A stretch of DNA of 22,276 nt from a virus, in the IMG/VR virus record IMGVR_UViG_3300037502_004187, positions 1 to 22,276 of that record. The stretch is one strand, 5' to 3'. A model generated the notes under the pieces. It did not search any database. It was not told where the DNA came from and worked only from the letters and a program-made list of their open reading frames with translations. A program made the translations under genes and the position numbers. This document shows, in pieces, positions 1-5,928 of this stretch; positions within the stretch are counted from its first letter, which is position 1; every line of letters starts with the position of its first letter.

Positions 1-936
1 ATGACAGGAAATAATAGGAAAATTTCTTTAAAAACAAACGGTAAAACCACATTAAGAATGGCTCTTAAAATATACCAAGATTATGGAACAATTATGCAAT
101 TATCCCCTCACAGTATTAAGCATAGGGAGTATTGCCTTAATATTTTTATTGAAGTTATGGGAGATATGGATTGTAGTAAGGTGAATATAGATACTTATAA
201 TCAATACTTAGTTTTCTTGAATAAAAAATATGAGAATGTAACAACGATACGAACACAATTACAAGTGTTAAAAGCATTTTTAAATTTTTGTTTTGAAAAA
301 GAATATATAAAAAAGTTTAAAATGATGATGCCTAAAGAAGAGGATGTTATTAAAAGAACATATACAGATGTGGATTTAAAGAAATTACTAGAGAAACCAA
401 AAAGAAATAGTTTCAATCAATGGAAGAGTTGGGCTATGGCAAACTTTTTATTAGGTACAGGATGCAGGGTGCGAACAGCTATAAATATGCAAATACAAGA
501 TATAGATTTTGGTAACAATCTAATTACTTTCACTCATACAAAAAATAAAAAGCAACAGATCATACCTTTAAGTAAATCTTTATCTCTAGTGTTAAAAGAA
601 TATCTTTCTTTATGGGAGTATCAACAAGACGATTATCTGTTTCCTAACTACAAGGGCGTACAGATGACAGCAGATGCCTTTAAAAGAAACGTACAGAGGT
701 ATAATAATAGCAGAGGGGTAGATATTACCTCTAGCCATGCTTATAGACATACTTTTGCAAAGAGATGGATTTTGAATGGTGGGGATATTTTTAGATTACA
801 AAAAATCCTAGGACATTCTAATTTGGATATGGTAAAAAAATATGTAAATATATATGGAAATGAATTACAAATAGGATTTGAGAGCTTTAATGCTTTGGAT
901 AGCCTAAAGGGGATAAATAAAATTACCCTCAAATAA
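1..936 (+). CDS. int: Tyrosine recombinase / phage integrase
   Basis: Site-specific recombinase expected to integrate and excise the phage genome. The 311 residues hold an N-terminal SAM-like core-binding domain (about 20-110) and a C-terminal catalytic domain (about 115-300). All usual catalytic residues are visible: Arg156 in TGCRVRT, a Lys in the beta-hairpin TKNKKQQ (181-187), His246-x-x-Arg249 in HAYRH, His272 in LGHSN and the nucleophile Tyr281 in KKYVNIY. No large arm-binding domain precedes the core domain in this window. The start at base 1 may not be the true one: if the molecule is circular, the frame continues upstream without a stop through 22202-22276 and could add 25 or more residues. 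A strong terminator follows. No excisionase was recognised nearby. Confidence 0.95.
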   Translation: MTGNNRKISLKTNGKTTLRMALKIYQDYGTIMQLSPHSIKHREYCLNIFIEVMGDMDCSKVNIDTYNQYLVFLNKKYENVTTIRTQLQVLKAFLNFCFEKEYIKKFKMMMPKEEDVIKRTYTDVDLKKLLEKPKRNSFNQWKSWAMANFLLGTGCRVRTAINMQIQDIDFGNNLITFTHTKNKKQQIIPLSKSLSLVLKEYLSLWEYQQDDYLFPNYKGVQMTADAFKRNVQRYNNSRGVDITSSHAYRHTFAKRWILNGGDIFRLQKILGHSNLDMVKKYVNIYGNELQIGFESFNALDSLKGINKITLK

Positions 937-976
937 GCCCTAGAATCAACTTTAATATCCTAACCTAACAAGTATA

Positions 977-1012
977 CCCCTTTGAGATTAAATGTCTTAG
1001 AGGGGCTTTTTT
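977..1012 (+). terminator. Intrinsic terminator after integrase
   Basis: An 11-bp stem (977-987 with 995-1005, two G-U wobbles) has a 7-nt loop and is followed by C and six T (1007-1012). It lies 40 nt past the integrase stop and should end its transcript. Confidence 0.85.
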
Positions 1013-1199
1013 ACATTTAAAAGACGGTGAACAGTTTACCACTAACAAGCAAAGACGGTAACCAAAACGCACCCTATAGCAATATATAACTATACCCCTA
1101 TAATCAAATATGAGTATACCTCTAATAAAATTTAACCATACCCCTACATAAATTTTGCTAGGTAAGTTCTTTCTTAAATAAAATATAAAATAAAAAAAT
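1013..1199. repeat. Intergenic region with TATACCCCT-type repeats
   Basis: No gene is seen here. The motif TATACCCCTA or a close variant occurs at 1091-1100, 1115-1124 (CCTC for CCCC) and 1137-1146 (first base C), starts 24 and 22 nt apart. A related copy sits at 973-981, partly inside the terminator. A second pair of near-repeats, AAAGACGGTGAAC and AAAGACGGTAACC, lies at about 1019-1064, and the first contains an imperfect palindrome (GGTGAAC/GTTTACC). Spacing near two helical turns suggests a protein-binding array (integrase arm sites or repressor operators), but the role is unknown. Confidence 0.45.
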
Positions 1200-1237
1200 A
1201 AGAGGACATATCTCCTAATTTGTGGAGTTGTCCTCTT
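1200..1237 (-). terminator. Terminator of the repressor gene (possibly bidirectional)
   Basis: A two-part stem: outer AGAGGAC (1201-1207) pairs with GTCCTCT (1230-1236), inner CTCC (1212-1215) pairs with GGAG (1224-1227). Read on the minus strand it follows the repressor stop directly and is followed by a T-rich tract (complement of about 1189-1199). On the plus strand it is followed by TTTTA, so it may stop leftover integrase transcription too. Confidence 0.75.
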
Positions 1238-1441
1238 TTAATTGTCTCTTTCAATAATCAATAATTCATTTGGTGTGCAATCTAAAGCAATACATATTTT
1301 TTCAAGTAAATCAAAACGGATACTTTCAGTTTTGTTATTAGTAAGTTTATGGATTGTGGGATATGTTGTATCACATTCCTTTGCAAGCCAATACATTGTT
1401 TTGTTAGTTTTTTCTAATAGTTGCGATATATTGTTTTTCAT
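1238..1441 (-). CDS. Small XRE/Cro-CI family repressor
   Basis: A 67-residue helix-turn-helix regulator, almost entirely one DNA-binding domain. The HTH spans about residues 14-36 (WLAKECDTTYPTIHKLTNN), followed by the family-typical segment IRFDLLEKICIALDCTPNELL. I chose the ATG at 1441 because a GAGGTG ribosome site lies 9 nt upstream (complement of 1451-1456); a longer frame to 1489 runs into the promoter and lacks a ribosome site. It is the only confident minus-strand gene and is divergent from the early operon, the standard position of a phage repressor. There is no C-terminal peptidase or oligomerisation domain, so it is not a LexA-like self-cleaving CI. It could instead act as Cro, but no second regulator is present. 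Confidence 0.85.
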   Translation of the reverse strand: MKNNISQLLEKTNKTMYWLAKECDTTYPTIHKLTNNKTESIRFDLLEKICIALDCTPNELLIIERDN

Positions 1442-1463
1442 AATTTTAATCACCTCTATAAGT

Positions 1464-1492
1464 AGTATAACATATATATAATTAACCATACA
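1464..1492 (-). promoter_or_regulatory. Candidate repressor promoter
   Basis: Read on the minus strand: TATACT (complement of 1464-1469) preceded by TG one base upstream, an extended -10 element, with a weak -35 region about 17 nt upstream (complement of 1487-1492). The predicted start near 1457 would put the ribosome site (1451-1456) almost at the 5' end of the mRNA. Confidence 0.5.
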
Positions 1493-1506
1493 TATAATTT
1501 TTGTTT

Positions 1507-1526
1507 ATATATTATTGACAATATAT
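1507..1526. promoter_or_regulatory. Candidate operator overlapping the early -35 box
   Basis: A perfect 7-bp inverted repeat, ATATATT (1507-1513) and AATATAT (1520-1526), has a 6-nt centre and overlaps the TTGACA box. Binding here would block the early promoter. AT-richness makes such palindromes easier to find by chance, so this is tentative. Confidence 0.35.
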
Positions 1527-1543
1527 ATTTTTGAGTATACAAT
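1515..1543 (+). promoter_or_regulatory. Early promoter, near-consensus sigma-A type
   Basis: TTGACA (1515-1520), 17-nt spacer, TACAAT (1538-1543). This is the clearest promoter in the window. Initiation near 1550 would give a leader of about 40 nt to the ATG at 1591. It faces away from the repressor gene and would drive the replication and early genes. Confidence 0.8.
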
Positions 1544-1590
1544 ATGATTATTCGATAACCACACAAAGGAAAAGAAAAGAGGTGAAAACA

Positions 1591-2139
1591 ATGCAAGGTA
1601 TCTATATTCCTATCCATATCCTACAAGACAACAATCTAAACCTACAAGAGAAAATAATTCTAGCAATCACATCCACTATGGACAAAGGGCTTTACATGAG
1701 CAACCAAGCAATAGGCGATTTGCTAGGTTTAAGCAAAGGTAGAGTATCTCAAATCATTACTTCTTTAGCGAAAAAGGGTTATGTTAAAGTTGTGCTTGAA
1801 TACTACCAAAATAGTAAACAAGTAAAGAAACGTACTGTATTCCTTGCTAAAGTAGCCCAAACCGTTAAAGAGGTTATATCCACAATCAAAAAGGCAGCAT
1901 CTAATGTGGCATCTAAAGCCAAAGAAATAAGGCAACAATATACCTACACTAAGCAAAAAGTAGGAACAGAGCAAGTGGAGCAAGTTACCTTTGCAGAGGG
2001 TTCTTATAGGGCTACTAAGGGTAAAGTAAACAAGTTTAACTTGGGTGCTACCCACGATTGGAACTTTGACGAATTGGAACGCTTAGAGCGTGAATATGTA
2101 CAACGCATAATAGAAGGATTTTCAAGCGTTCCCCGATAA
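1591..2139 (+). CDS. Winged-helix replication-type protein (replisome-organiser-like)
   Basis: A 182-residue protein, first gene after the early promoter. Residues 1-65 form a helix-turn-helix of the replication initiator/DnaD-like type: a start like MQGIYIPIHIL, then LNLQEKIILAI, then the HTH (SNQAIGDLLGLSKGRVSQII) and a wing. The middle (about 85-135) is Lys/Ala-rich, probably helical linker. The C-terminus (FNLGATHDWNFDELERLE) resembles the short acidic tail found on many Firmicutes phage and plasmid replication-type HTH proteins. The ATG at 1591 is preferred because AGAGGTG lies 6-12 nt upstream; the longer frame from 1531 starts inside the -10 promoter element. Likely role: origin binding or loading of host replication proteins; it could alternatively be a transcription regulator. 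Confidence 0.6.
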   Translation: MQGIYIPIHILQDNNLNLQEKIILAITSTMDKGLYMSNQAIGDLLGLSKGRVSQIITSLAKKGYVKVVLEYYQNSKQVKKRTVFLAKVAQTVKEVISTIKKAASNVASKAKEIRQQYTYTKQKVGTEQVEQVTFAEGSYRATKGKVNKFNLGATHDWNFDELERLEREYVQRIIEGFSSVPR

Positions 2140-2398
2140 GAAAACGACGTTCTAGTATTTTAGTTCGTATAATATATAACTCATAAGTACAACAACTAAA
2201 CAAACTATCTAACACGCTCATATACCCACTAAATATCACTTCTAAGGCGTTTATGGGTATTGCATAGGTTTGTGTAAGGTAATATGTAATGTGTTTGTAT
2301 AAACAAAACTCAAGCCCATAACAGACCTGAGTTGGATTGTGCAATGTTTATATAAGTGTTTGTATGGTGTAAAATTTGTGATTCTAGGAGAAAGAAAT
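2140..2398. other. Non-coding stretch with palindromes after the first early gene
   Basis: No supported gene on either strand. An 11-bp inverted repeat with one bulge (2222-2233 with 2250-2260) has a 16-nt loop. A 5-bp palindrome TGTTT/AAACA lies at 2292-2305 and a 6-bp one AACTCA/TGAGTT at 2307-2333. None has a T-run, so they are not clear terminators. They could be part of a replication origin or of a structured leader of the repeat array that follows. Confidence 0.35.
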
Positions 2399-2796
2399 AG
2401 GATTGGGGGAAAAATGGTTCTTAAAAATGGGTTTTCAAACTATAGCTTATGAGAGGATATAATAAGAAGTGAGTTTTAGGAAAAACGTCTGTCAAAAAAG
2501 CTTATTTTTTATACTATTAAGTGTAGGGGCGAAAAATGGTTCTTAAAAGAGCTTATTTTTTATACTATTAAGTGTAGGGATATAATAAACAAATATATAA
2601 AAAAAAGTGATTTTTAGGAAAAACGTTTGTTAAAAAAGGGTTTTCAAACTATAGATTATGAGGGGATATAATAAGAAGTGAGTTTAGGACAAAAATGTCT
2701 GTCAAAAGAGCTTATTTTTTATACTATTAAGTGTAGGACAAAAATGGTTCTTAAAAGACGATATAAACAACTATAACTATGAGAGGGTATGAATAT
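2399..2796 (+). repeat. Mosaic micro-ORF repeat array, left block (six units)
   Basis: Six related units. Their initiation triplets are at 2414 (ATG), 2485 (ACG), 2536 (ATG), 2623 (ACG), 2695 (ATG) and 2744 (ATG). Each is preceded by AGGA, AGGGG or GGGGG, then an A-run, and followed by GTTCTT, TCTGTC or TTTGTT plus AAAA. Tails are swapped among units: a 'GGTTTTCAAACTATAG' type, a 'GCTTATTTTTTATACTATTA' type and a 'ATATAAACAACTATAAC' type. Each frame closes after 10-12 codons, giving peptides such as MVLKRAYFLYY or MVLKNGFSNYSL. A 34-bp segment is identical at 2545-2578 and 2704-2737, and differs by one base at 2494-2527. Four copies contain TATAAT. Function unknown. Confidence 0.8.
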
Positions 2797-2851
2797 TAAA
2801 AAGTTTATAGCGATTGGTTTAAACCAAACGTTAAAAATAAATCTAAAATAA
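2789..2851 (+). CDS. Candidate 20-residue leader peptide
   Basis: ATG at 2789 follows GAGAGGG by one or two bases and opens a 20-codon frame (MNIKKFIAIGLN...) ending TAA at 2849-2851, 15 nt before the next real ATG. The same GAGAGGGTATGAAT start recurs at 3436 and 3610. The ribosome-site spacing is too short for efficient initiation, so translation is doubtful; it may instead be part of the repeat. Confidence 0.25.
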   Translation: MNIKKFIAIGLNQTLKINLK

Positions 2852-2866
2852 TAGGAGGAATTACAA

Positions 2867-3331
2867 ATGGCAACAGAAGAACAAATGAAAAAAGATATGG
2901 TACAAATTACTATCTTAGCAGATTTAAACGAGGTTATGGAAAATACAAACCTAACACAGGATTTAAAAATCCATTACATTAATTGGATTACATTTTTAGT
3001 GGGTAATAGCTGGGAAGCATGGCAAGAAATTAAACAAAATTATTTAGCTTCTAACTCTATTATAAGTGCAATACAGGGTTACAGAAGTAAACTAAAGAAT
3101 AATGAAAATTGGCAAGTAGATACATATGAAATAATCGACACTTACATAGACGGCGATTATGAGTATCTAACACATTTATTTAGTGGATATACAAGAGAGC
3201 CTTTAAGTGTATATACGGTTACAAGAGCAATGTTATATATGGAAAACAAAGGTATGAGCATCGAAGATTTAATGAAAAAAATGGATAAAGAAGTAGCGAG
3301 AGATAGACGATTATTAAGTTTTGTCCAATAG
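2867..3331 (+). CDS. Unknown early protein, 154 residues
   Basis: Not recognised. It has an excellent ribosome site (TAGGAGGA ending 8 nt before ATG) and normal coding character. The protein looks all-helical and soluble, with no signal peptide, membrane segment or cysteine motif. Visible parts are an acidic N-terminal helix (1-30), a Trp-rich middle (ITFLVGNSWEAWQEIKQNY) and a charged C-terminus (MSIEDLMKKMDKEVARDRR). It is bracketed by the two blocks of the micro-ORF array, including an 88-bp perfect repeat on each side, so it is effectively a cassette that recombination could delete. Its early position and flanking regulation suggest a host-takeover, replication or immunity role, but nothing in the sequence decides this. 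Confidence 0.75.
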   Translation: MATEEQMKKDMVQITILADLNEVMENTNLTQDLKIHYINWITFLVGNSWEAWQEIKQNYLASNSIISAIQGYRSKLKNNENWQVDTYEIIDTYIDGDYEYLTHLFSGYTREPLSVYTVTRAMLYMENKGMSIEDLMKKMDKEVARDRRLLSFVQ

Positions 3332-3360
3332 AGTTTTATAGGTTCTCCAATTTTATCGAT

Positions 3361-3616
3361 TCTAGGAGTAAAAAATGATTTCTTGCAAAAATGGTTCTTA
3401 AAAAAGGACGTTCAGATTATATTAGATGAGAGGGTATGAATATTAAGGGGTATCCTATATGGATGCCTCTTTCATTGCACAAAAAGGACAAAAATGGTTC
3501 TTAAAAATGGGTTTTCAAACTATAGCTTATGAGAGGATATAATAAGAAGTGAGTTTTAGGAAAAACGTCTGTCAAAAGACCATATAAACAACTATAACTA
3601 TGAGAGGGTATGAATA
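3361..3616 (+). repeat. Mosaic micro-ORF repeat array, right block (three units)
   Basis: Three further units with initiation triplets at 3391 (ATG), 3494 (ATG) and 3565 (ACG). Bases 3490-3577 are identical to 2410-2497 (88 bp), and 3582-3616 are identical to 2761-2795 (35 bp). The first unit has a new tail, giving MVLKKGRSDYIR. The block starts with GATTCTAGGAG, also found before the left block (near 2380). Apart from this array the 3332-3650 stretch has no gene. Confidence 0.8.
3447..3472 (+). terminator. Weak terminator/attenuator hairpin inside a micro-ORF
   Basis: A 9-bp stem (3447-3455 with 3461-3469, two G-U pairs), 5-nt loop, then only three T. It lies within the 22-codon frame 3436-3504 (MNIKGYPIWMPL...), the arrangement expected of a translation-coupled attenuator. 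The T-run is short, so termination may be partial. Confidence 0.4.
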
Positions 3617-3650
3617 AAATACATAAAAACACAAGAGGAGGAAATAGAAG

Positions 3651-3830
3651 ATGGTAGAAGAAAAAATTACAATAGTAAATATGAAACAAATAGCTTGCTA
3701 TATGCTAGATGGGGTATATCCAGCAGAAGTAAAACTTGATGAAAGTACAGGTAAGATTATATTTATATTTTACAAAAATGAAACAAAAGAAGTATGGCAG
3801 AAATGGAAAGAAAAAAGGTTTAATGTTTAG
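3651..3830 (+). CDS. Small DUF5659-like protein, 59 residues
   Basis: A strong ribosome site (GAGGAGGAAA at 3634-3643) precedes ATG 3651. The protein has the shape of the DUF5659 family of small Firmicutes phage/plasmid proteins: a helix with IACYMLDG, a beta-hairpin (AEVKLDESTGKIIFIFYKN) and a helical basic tail (VWQKWKEKR). Function of that family is unknown to me. It follows the right block of the micro-ORF array, just as the 154-residue gene follows the left block, so both may share control. Compare the protein at 5090-5323, which has a similar layout. Confidence 0.7.
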   Translation: MVEEKITIVNMKQIACYMLDGVYPAEVKLDESTGKIIFIFYKNETKEVWQKWKEKRFNV

Positions 3831-3984
3831 GTATGGATTTTTGTTACCTAAATTGAAAAATAGGTATGGATTTTTGTTACCTAAATTAAAAAACAGGTAA
3901 CAAAAATACCTCTCAAATGTTAGTGTATAAAGTAATAAATATAAAGAAATAAAAAGAAATTTACTAGGTTTTTTCAAACCTAGG
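3828..3984. repeat. Iteron-like repeats and hairpins before the candidate rep gene
   Basis: Two tandem 33-bp copies (3828-3860 and 3861-3893) differ at one base; each contains AGGTA...TACCT as a small palindrome. A third, partial copy is inverted: 3895-3906 is the exact reverse complement of 3871-3882, giving a 12-bp stem with a 12-nt loop. Further on, CTAGGTTT (3964-3971) and AAACCTAG (3976-3983) form an 8-bp hairpin with a 4-nt loop. Direct plus inverted repeats immediately upstream of a DNA-binding protein gene resemble an iteron origin or an autoregulatory operator. Confidence 0.6.
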
Positions 3985-4021
3985 ATAAAATTAAAAGTTA
4001 AAATATGAAAGGTTGATAAAA

Positions 4022-4882
4022 ATGGAAAATTTTAATGATAATGTGTATACAGATTTTTTTGGAATGATAGGAAATAAATTTATTATGGATGACGGTATTG
4101 ATAATATTAATGTAAGTGTTTTTACGGTTGTAAGAACTTTATTTTTCGATTGGAATAGACATTTAAGTATCTTAAATTTACACACACTATATGAAGTTTT
4201 AGGAGTAAATAAAAATCAAACAAAAGCAACTAATAATATAAAAGATGCTTTACAATGGTTAGTTAATAATAGCTATATTGAAATTAATGATTTTTTAATG
4301 AGGGAAACATTTAAAGATGTAAAAAAAATAAATACAAGTAGTATGCTTAAAATTAAATTCTTACAATCAAGTGAGTTTTTAGCTAAAAATGGTGGATTTG
4401 CAAAGGTACCAGATGAAAACTTAATGAGGATACTGAATAGCGTAGGATATAGGGATAAATACAAGATTATCCGATATTATACATTAATAGCTAGGGTATG
4501 CTCTAATAGTGGTAACTGGGGTTCTTTGAGCCAAAATAGAGCGAAAGAAATATGTGGTATAAGTGCTAATACGTGTATTGAATATAATAAAATATTACAG
4601 GATTTAGGTGTAATTTTCTATAATAATAATTATGGACGAGTAAATTTTAAAGGGGAATTTAAAATGACAGGAACAATGTTTGGACATTGCAATGTATATT
4701 ACATGGGTGATACTTTATGCAAAGAAAGTTTCGATGGATTTGTAAAAAATCACGCTAAAGAAAAAGGATACAATTTAATAAATAAGGAAAAATTGTATAA
4801 ACAAGATGTACAAGAAGAAGAAATTACTCTTACAGAAGAGGAAAGATTATTAGTAGAGTTAGATGAATTATGTATGAATTAA
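4022..4882 (+). CDS. Two-HTH DNA-binding protein, candidate replication initiator
   Basis: A 286-residue protein with two apparent helix-turn-helix regions: residues about 35-95 (RTLFFDWNRHL...LYEVLGVNKNQTKATNNIKDALQWLVNNSYIEI, shown in part) and about 135-205 (MRILNSVGYRDKYKIIRYY, then LSQNRAKEICGISANTCIEY and LQDLGVIFYNN). The C-terminus (about 255-286) is acidic, rich in Glu. Two winged-helix-like domains are typical of plasmid-type initiators, but I cannot assign a Rep family. The ATG at 4022 has AAAGG 9 nt upstream; a TTG at 4013 would leave no spacing. Iteron-like repeats lie directly upstream and a terminator directly downstream, so it is its own small unit. It could instead be a transcription regulator. 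Confidence 0.5.
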   Translation: MENFNDNVYTDFFGMIGNKFIMDDGIDNINVSVFTVVRTLFFDWNRHLSILNLHTLYEVLGVNKNQTKATNNIKDALQWLVNNSYIEINDFLMRETFKDVKKINTSSMLKIKFLQSSEFLAKNGGFAKVPDENLMRILNSVGYRDKYKIIRYYTLIARVCSNSGNWGSLSQNRAKEICGISANTCIEYNKILQDLGVIFYNNNYGRVNFKGEFKMTGTMFGHCNVYYMGDTLCKESFDGFVKNHAKEKGYNLINKEKLYKQDVQEEEITLTEEERLLVELDELCMN

Positions 4883-4894
4883 TAAATAGAACAG

Positions 4895-4918
4895 GGGCGA
4901 TAAATGTCGCTCTTTTTT
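4895..4918 (+). terminator. Short intrinsic terminator
   Basis: GGGCGA (4895-4900) pairs with TCGCTC (4907-4912, one G-U) around a 6-nt loop, followed by six T (4913-4918). Confidence 0.65.
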
Positions 4919-4944
4919 AATTTAAAAAAACAGGAGGAAAACAA

Positions 4945-5103
4945 ATGGATAATATTATTAAACAATGGGAAGCTTTAATAGAACACAATAATAAACTTGC
5001 ACAGCTTGCAGAAGAGGAAAATTTAATTAATCTAAGAATCTTGGAGAAATTAGAAGAAATTGAAGAAATAATTTATAGGGGGTTATGCAATGGAAGAAAA
5101 TAG
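4945..5103 (+). CDS. Small coiled-coil protein, 52 residues
   Basis: ATG 4945 has a strong AGGAGG (4932-4937) at 7 nt. The product is mostly one charged helix (KLAQLAEEENLINLRILEKL then EEIEEII), probably a coiled coil. It overlaps the next gene by 14 nt in another frame, which suggests translational coupling. Family not recognised; small proteins like this are common in early phage operons. Confidence 0.65.
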   Translation: MDNIIKQWEALIEHNNKLAQLAEEENLINLRILEKLEEIEEIIYRGLCNGRK

Positions 5104-5323
5104 AGATATTTTTATCTATAGTTTAAATAAGATTGCCTATTTACAAAGTAGAGGTATATTTGTAGAAATTAGACAAGAAGTTGAAACAGGAAAGTTTTTT
5201 GGTATATTTAAGAGTACACCAGAGAGTAGGCAAGTAATAGCAGAATATAAGGCAGATAAAGGCTTGCATAGCTTCTTAAATCAATTTAAAGCGATTAAGC
5301 AAGCAATAGCAGAACATAGATAA
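5090..5323 (+). CDS. DUF5659-like protein, 77 residues
   Basis: ATG 5090 follows a GGGGG-rich ribosome site (about 5079-5083) and overlaps the preceding frame. The N-terminal half (IYSLNKIAYLQSRGIFVEIR, then TGKFFGIFKSTPE) matches the helix/beta-hairpin layout of DUF5659-like proteins; the C-terminal half is helical (KGLHSFLNQFKAIKQAIAEH). It is similar in layout to the 59-residue protein at 3651-3830 and may be a distant paralogue. Function unknown. Confidence 0.75.
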   Translation: MEENRDIFIYSLNKIAYLQSRGIFVEIRQEVETGKFFGIFKSTPESRQVIAEYKADKGLHSFLNQFKAIKQAIAEHR

Positions 5324-5326
5324 ACA

Positions 5327-5361
5327 AGGCATCTTTTAGGAATATAAAGGGTGTCTTTTTT
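5327..5361 (+). terminator. Short terminator before the nuclease gene
   Basis: AGGCATC (5327-5333) pairs with GGTGTCT (5350-5356, two G-U pairs) around a 16-nt loop and is followed by T to 5361. Weak but correctly placed between two genes. Confidence 0.5.
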
Positions 5362-5388
5362 AATGCAAAAAATAGGAGGATTTACAAT

Positions 5389-5904
5389 ATGAGTTTATTT
5401 AATACACAAAGCAAAATAGGGGATATTGGAGAACAAAAGTTTTTAAGCTATATGGAGAGTAAAGGATTTGTGGTAGTGGATGTAAGTAAGCATAAATGGA
5501 TTGGAATAGATAATTGTGTGGATTTTATATTAAGTAAGGACAACAAGGTAAGTACATGGGAAGTAAAAACAGATACTAAAATGCACATTACAGAAAATAT
5601 ATTTGTGGAGAAATATAGCAATTTAGATAAGGAAGAAGAAGGATGGTTTACTAAAACTAAGGCAGATTATATTTGCTATGTAGATGCAGAGAATAGCAAG
5701 GGATATATTTTTGAAATTAGAGCATTAAAGGATTTTATTAAAGCTTATCCAATGTGTAGACAAGCTAATTGTGTAGATTGGTTTTATTATGGAAATAAAA
5801 GTACAAAGATAATTCGACGTGGATATTTGGTAAATATAGACGCTTTTAAGAGTTTTTGTAAAAGGGAATATAAGAATACTATGTTGTTAGAAAAGACATT
5901 GTAA
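5389..5904 (+). CDS. PD-(D/E)XK-type nuclease
   Basis: A 171-residue protein with the core of the PD-(D/E)XK phosphodiesterase fold: Glu15 in GDIGEQKFL on the first helix, Asp45 in CVDFIL on a beta strand, and Glu58-Val-Lys60 in WEVKTD on the next strand. Single-domain phage members are often Holliday-junction or recombination nucleases, or act in DNA processing before packaging. It sits directly before the terminase genes. The ribosome site AGGAGG lies 9 nt before the ATG. The substrate cannot be told from sequence; a restriction-like role is less likely since no methyltransferase is nearby. Confidence 0.75.
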   Translation: MSLFNTQSKIGDIGEQKFLSYMESKGFVVVDVSKHKWIGIDNCVDFILSKDNKVSTWEVKTDTKMHITENIFVEKYSNLDKEEEGWFTKTKADYICYVDAENSKGYIFEIRALKDFIKAYPMCRQANCVDWFYYGNKSTKIIRRGYLVNIDAFKSFCKREYKNTMLLEKTL

Positions 5905-5928
5905 AGGTGTCGTGACGGCTTTAAAGAG

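Noticed and set aside
2048-2344. 98-residue minus-strand frame
   Set aside because: Overlaps the end of the 1591-2139 gene, has no ribosome site or family resemblance and crosses the palindromic stretch.
2455-2675. Promoters at TATAAT boxes inside the repeat array
   Set aside because: TATAAT recurs with the repeat units, but no convincing -35 box lies 16-18 nt upstream; AT-richness explains it as well.
2399-3616. CRISPR array
   Set aside because: Repeat units vary in length and have shuffled halves, there are no constant repeats with unique spacers, and no cas genes exist.
3705-3977. 90-residue minus-strand frame with an internal repeat (FFNLGNKNPYL twice)
   Set aside because: The repeat only reflects the 33-bp DNA repeats; composition is Phe/Leu/Tyr low-complexity and no ribosome site is present.
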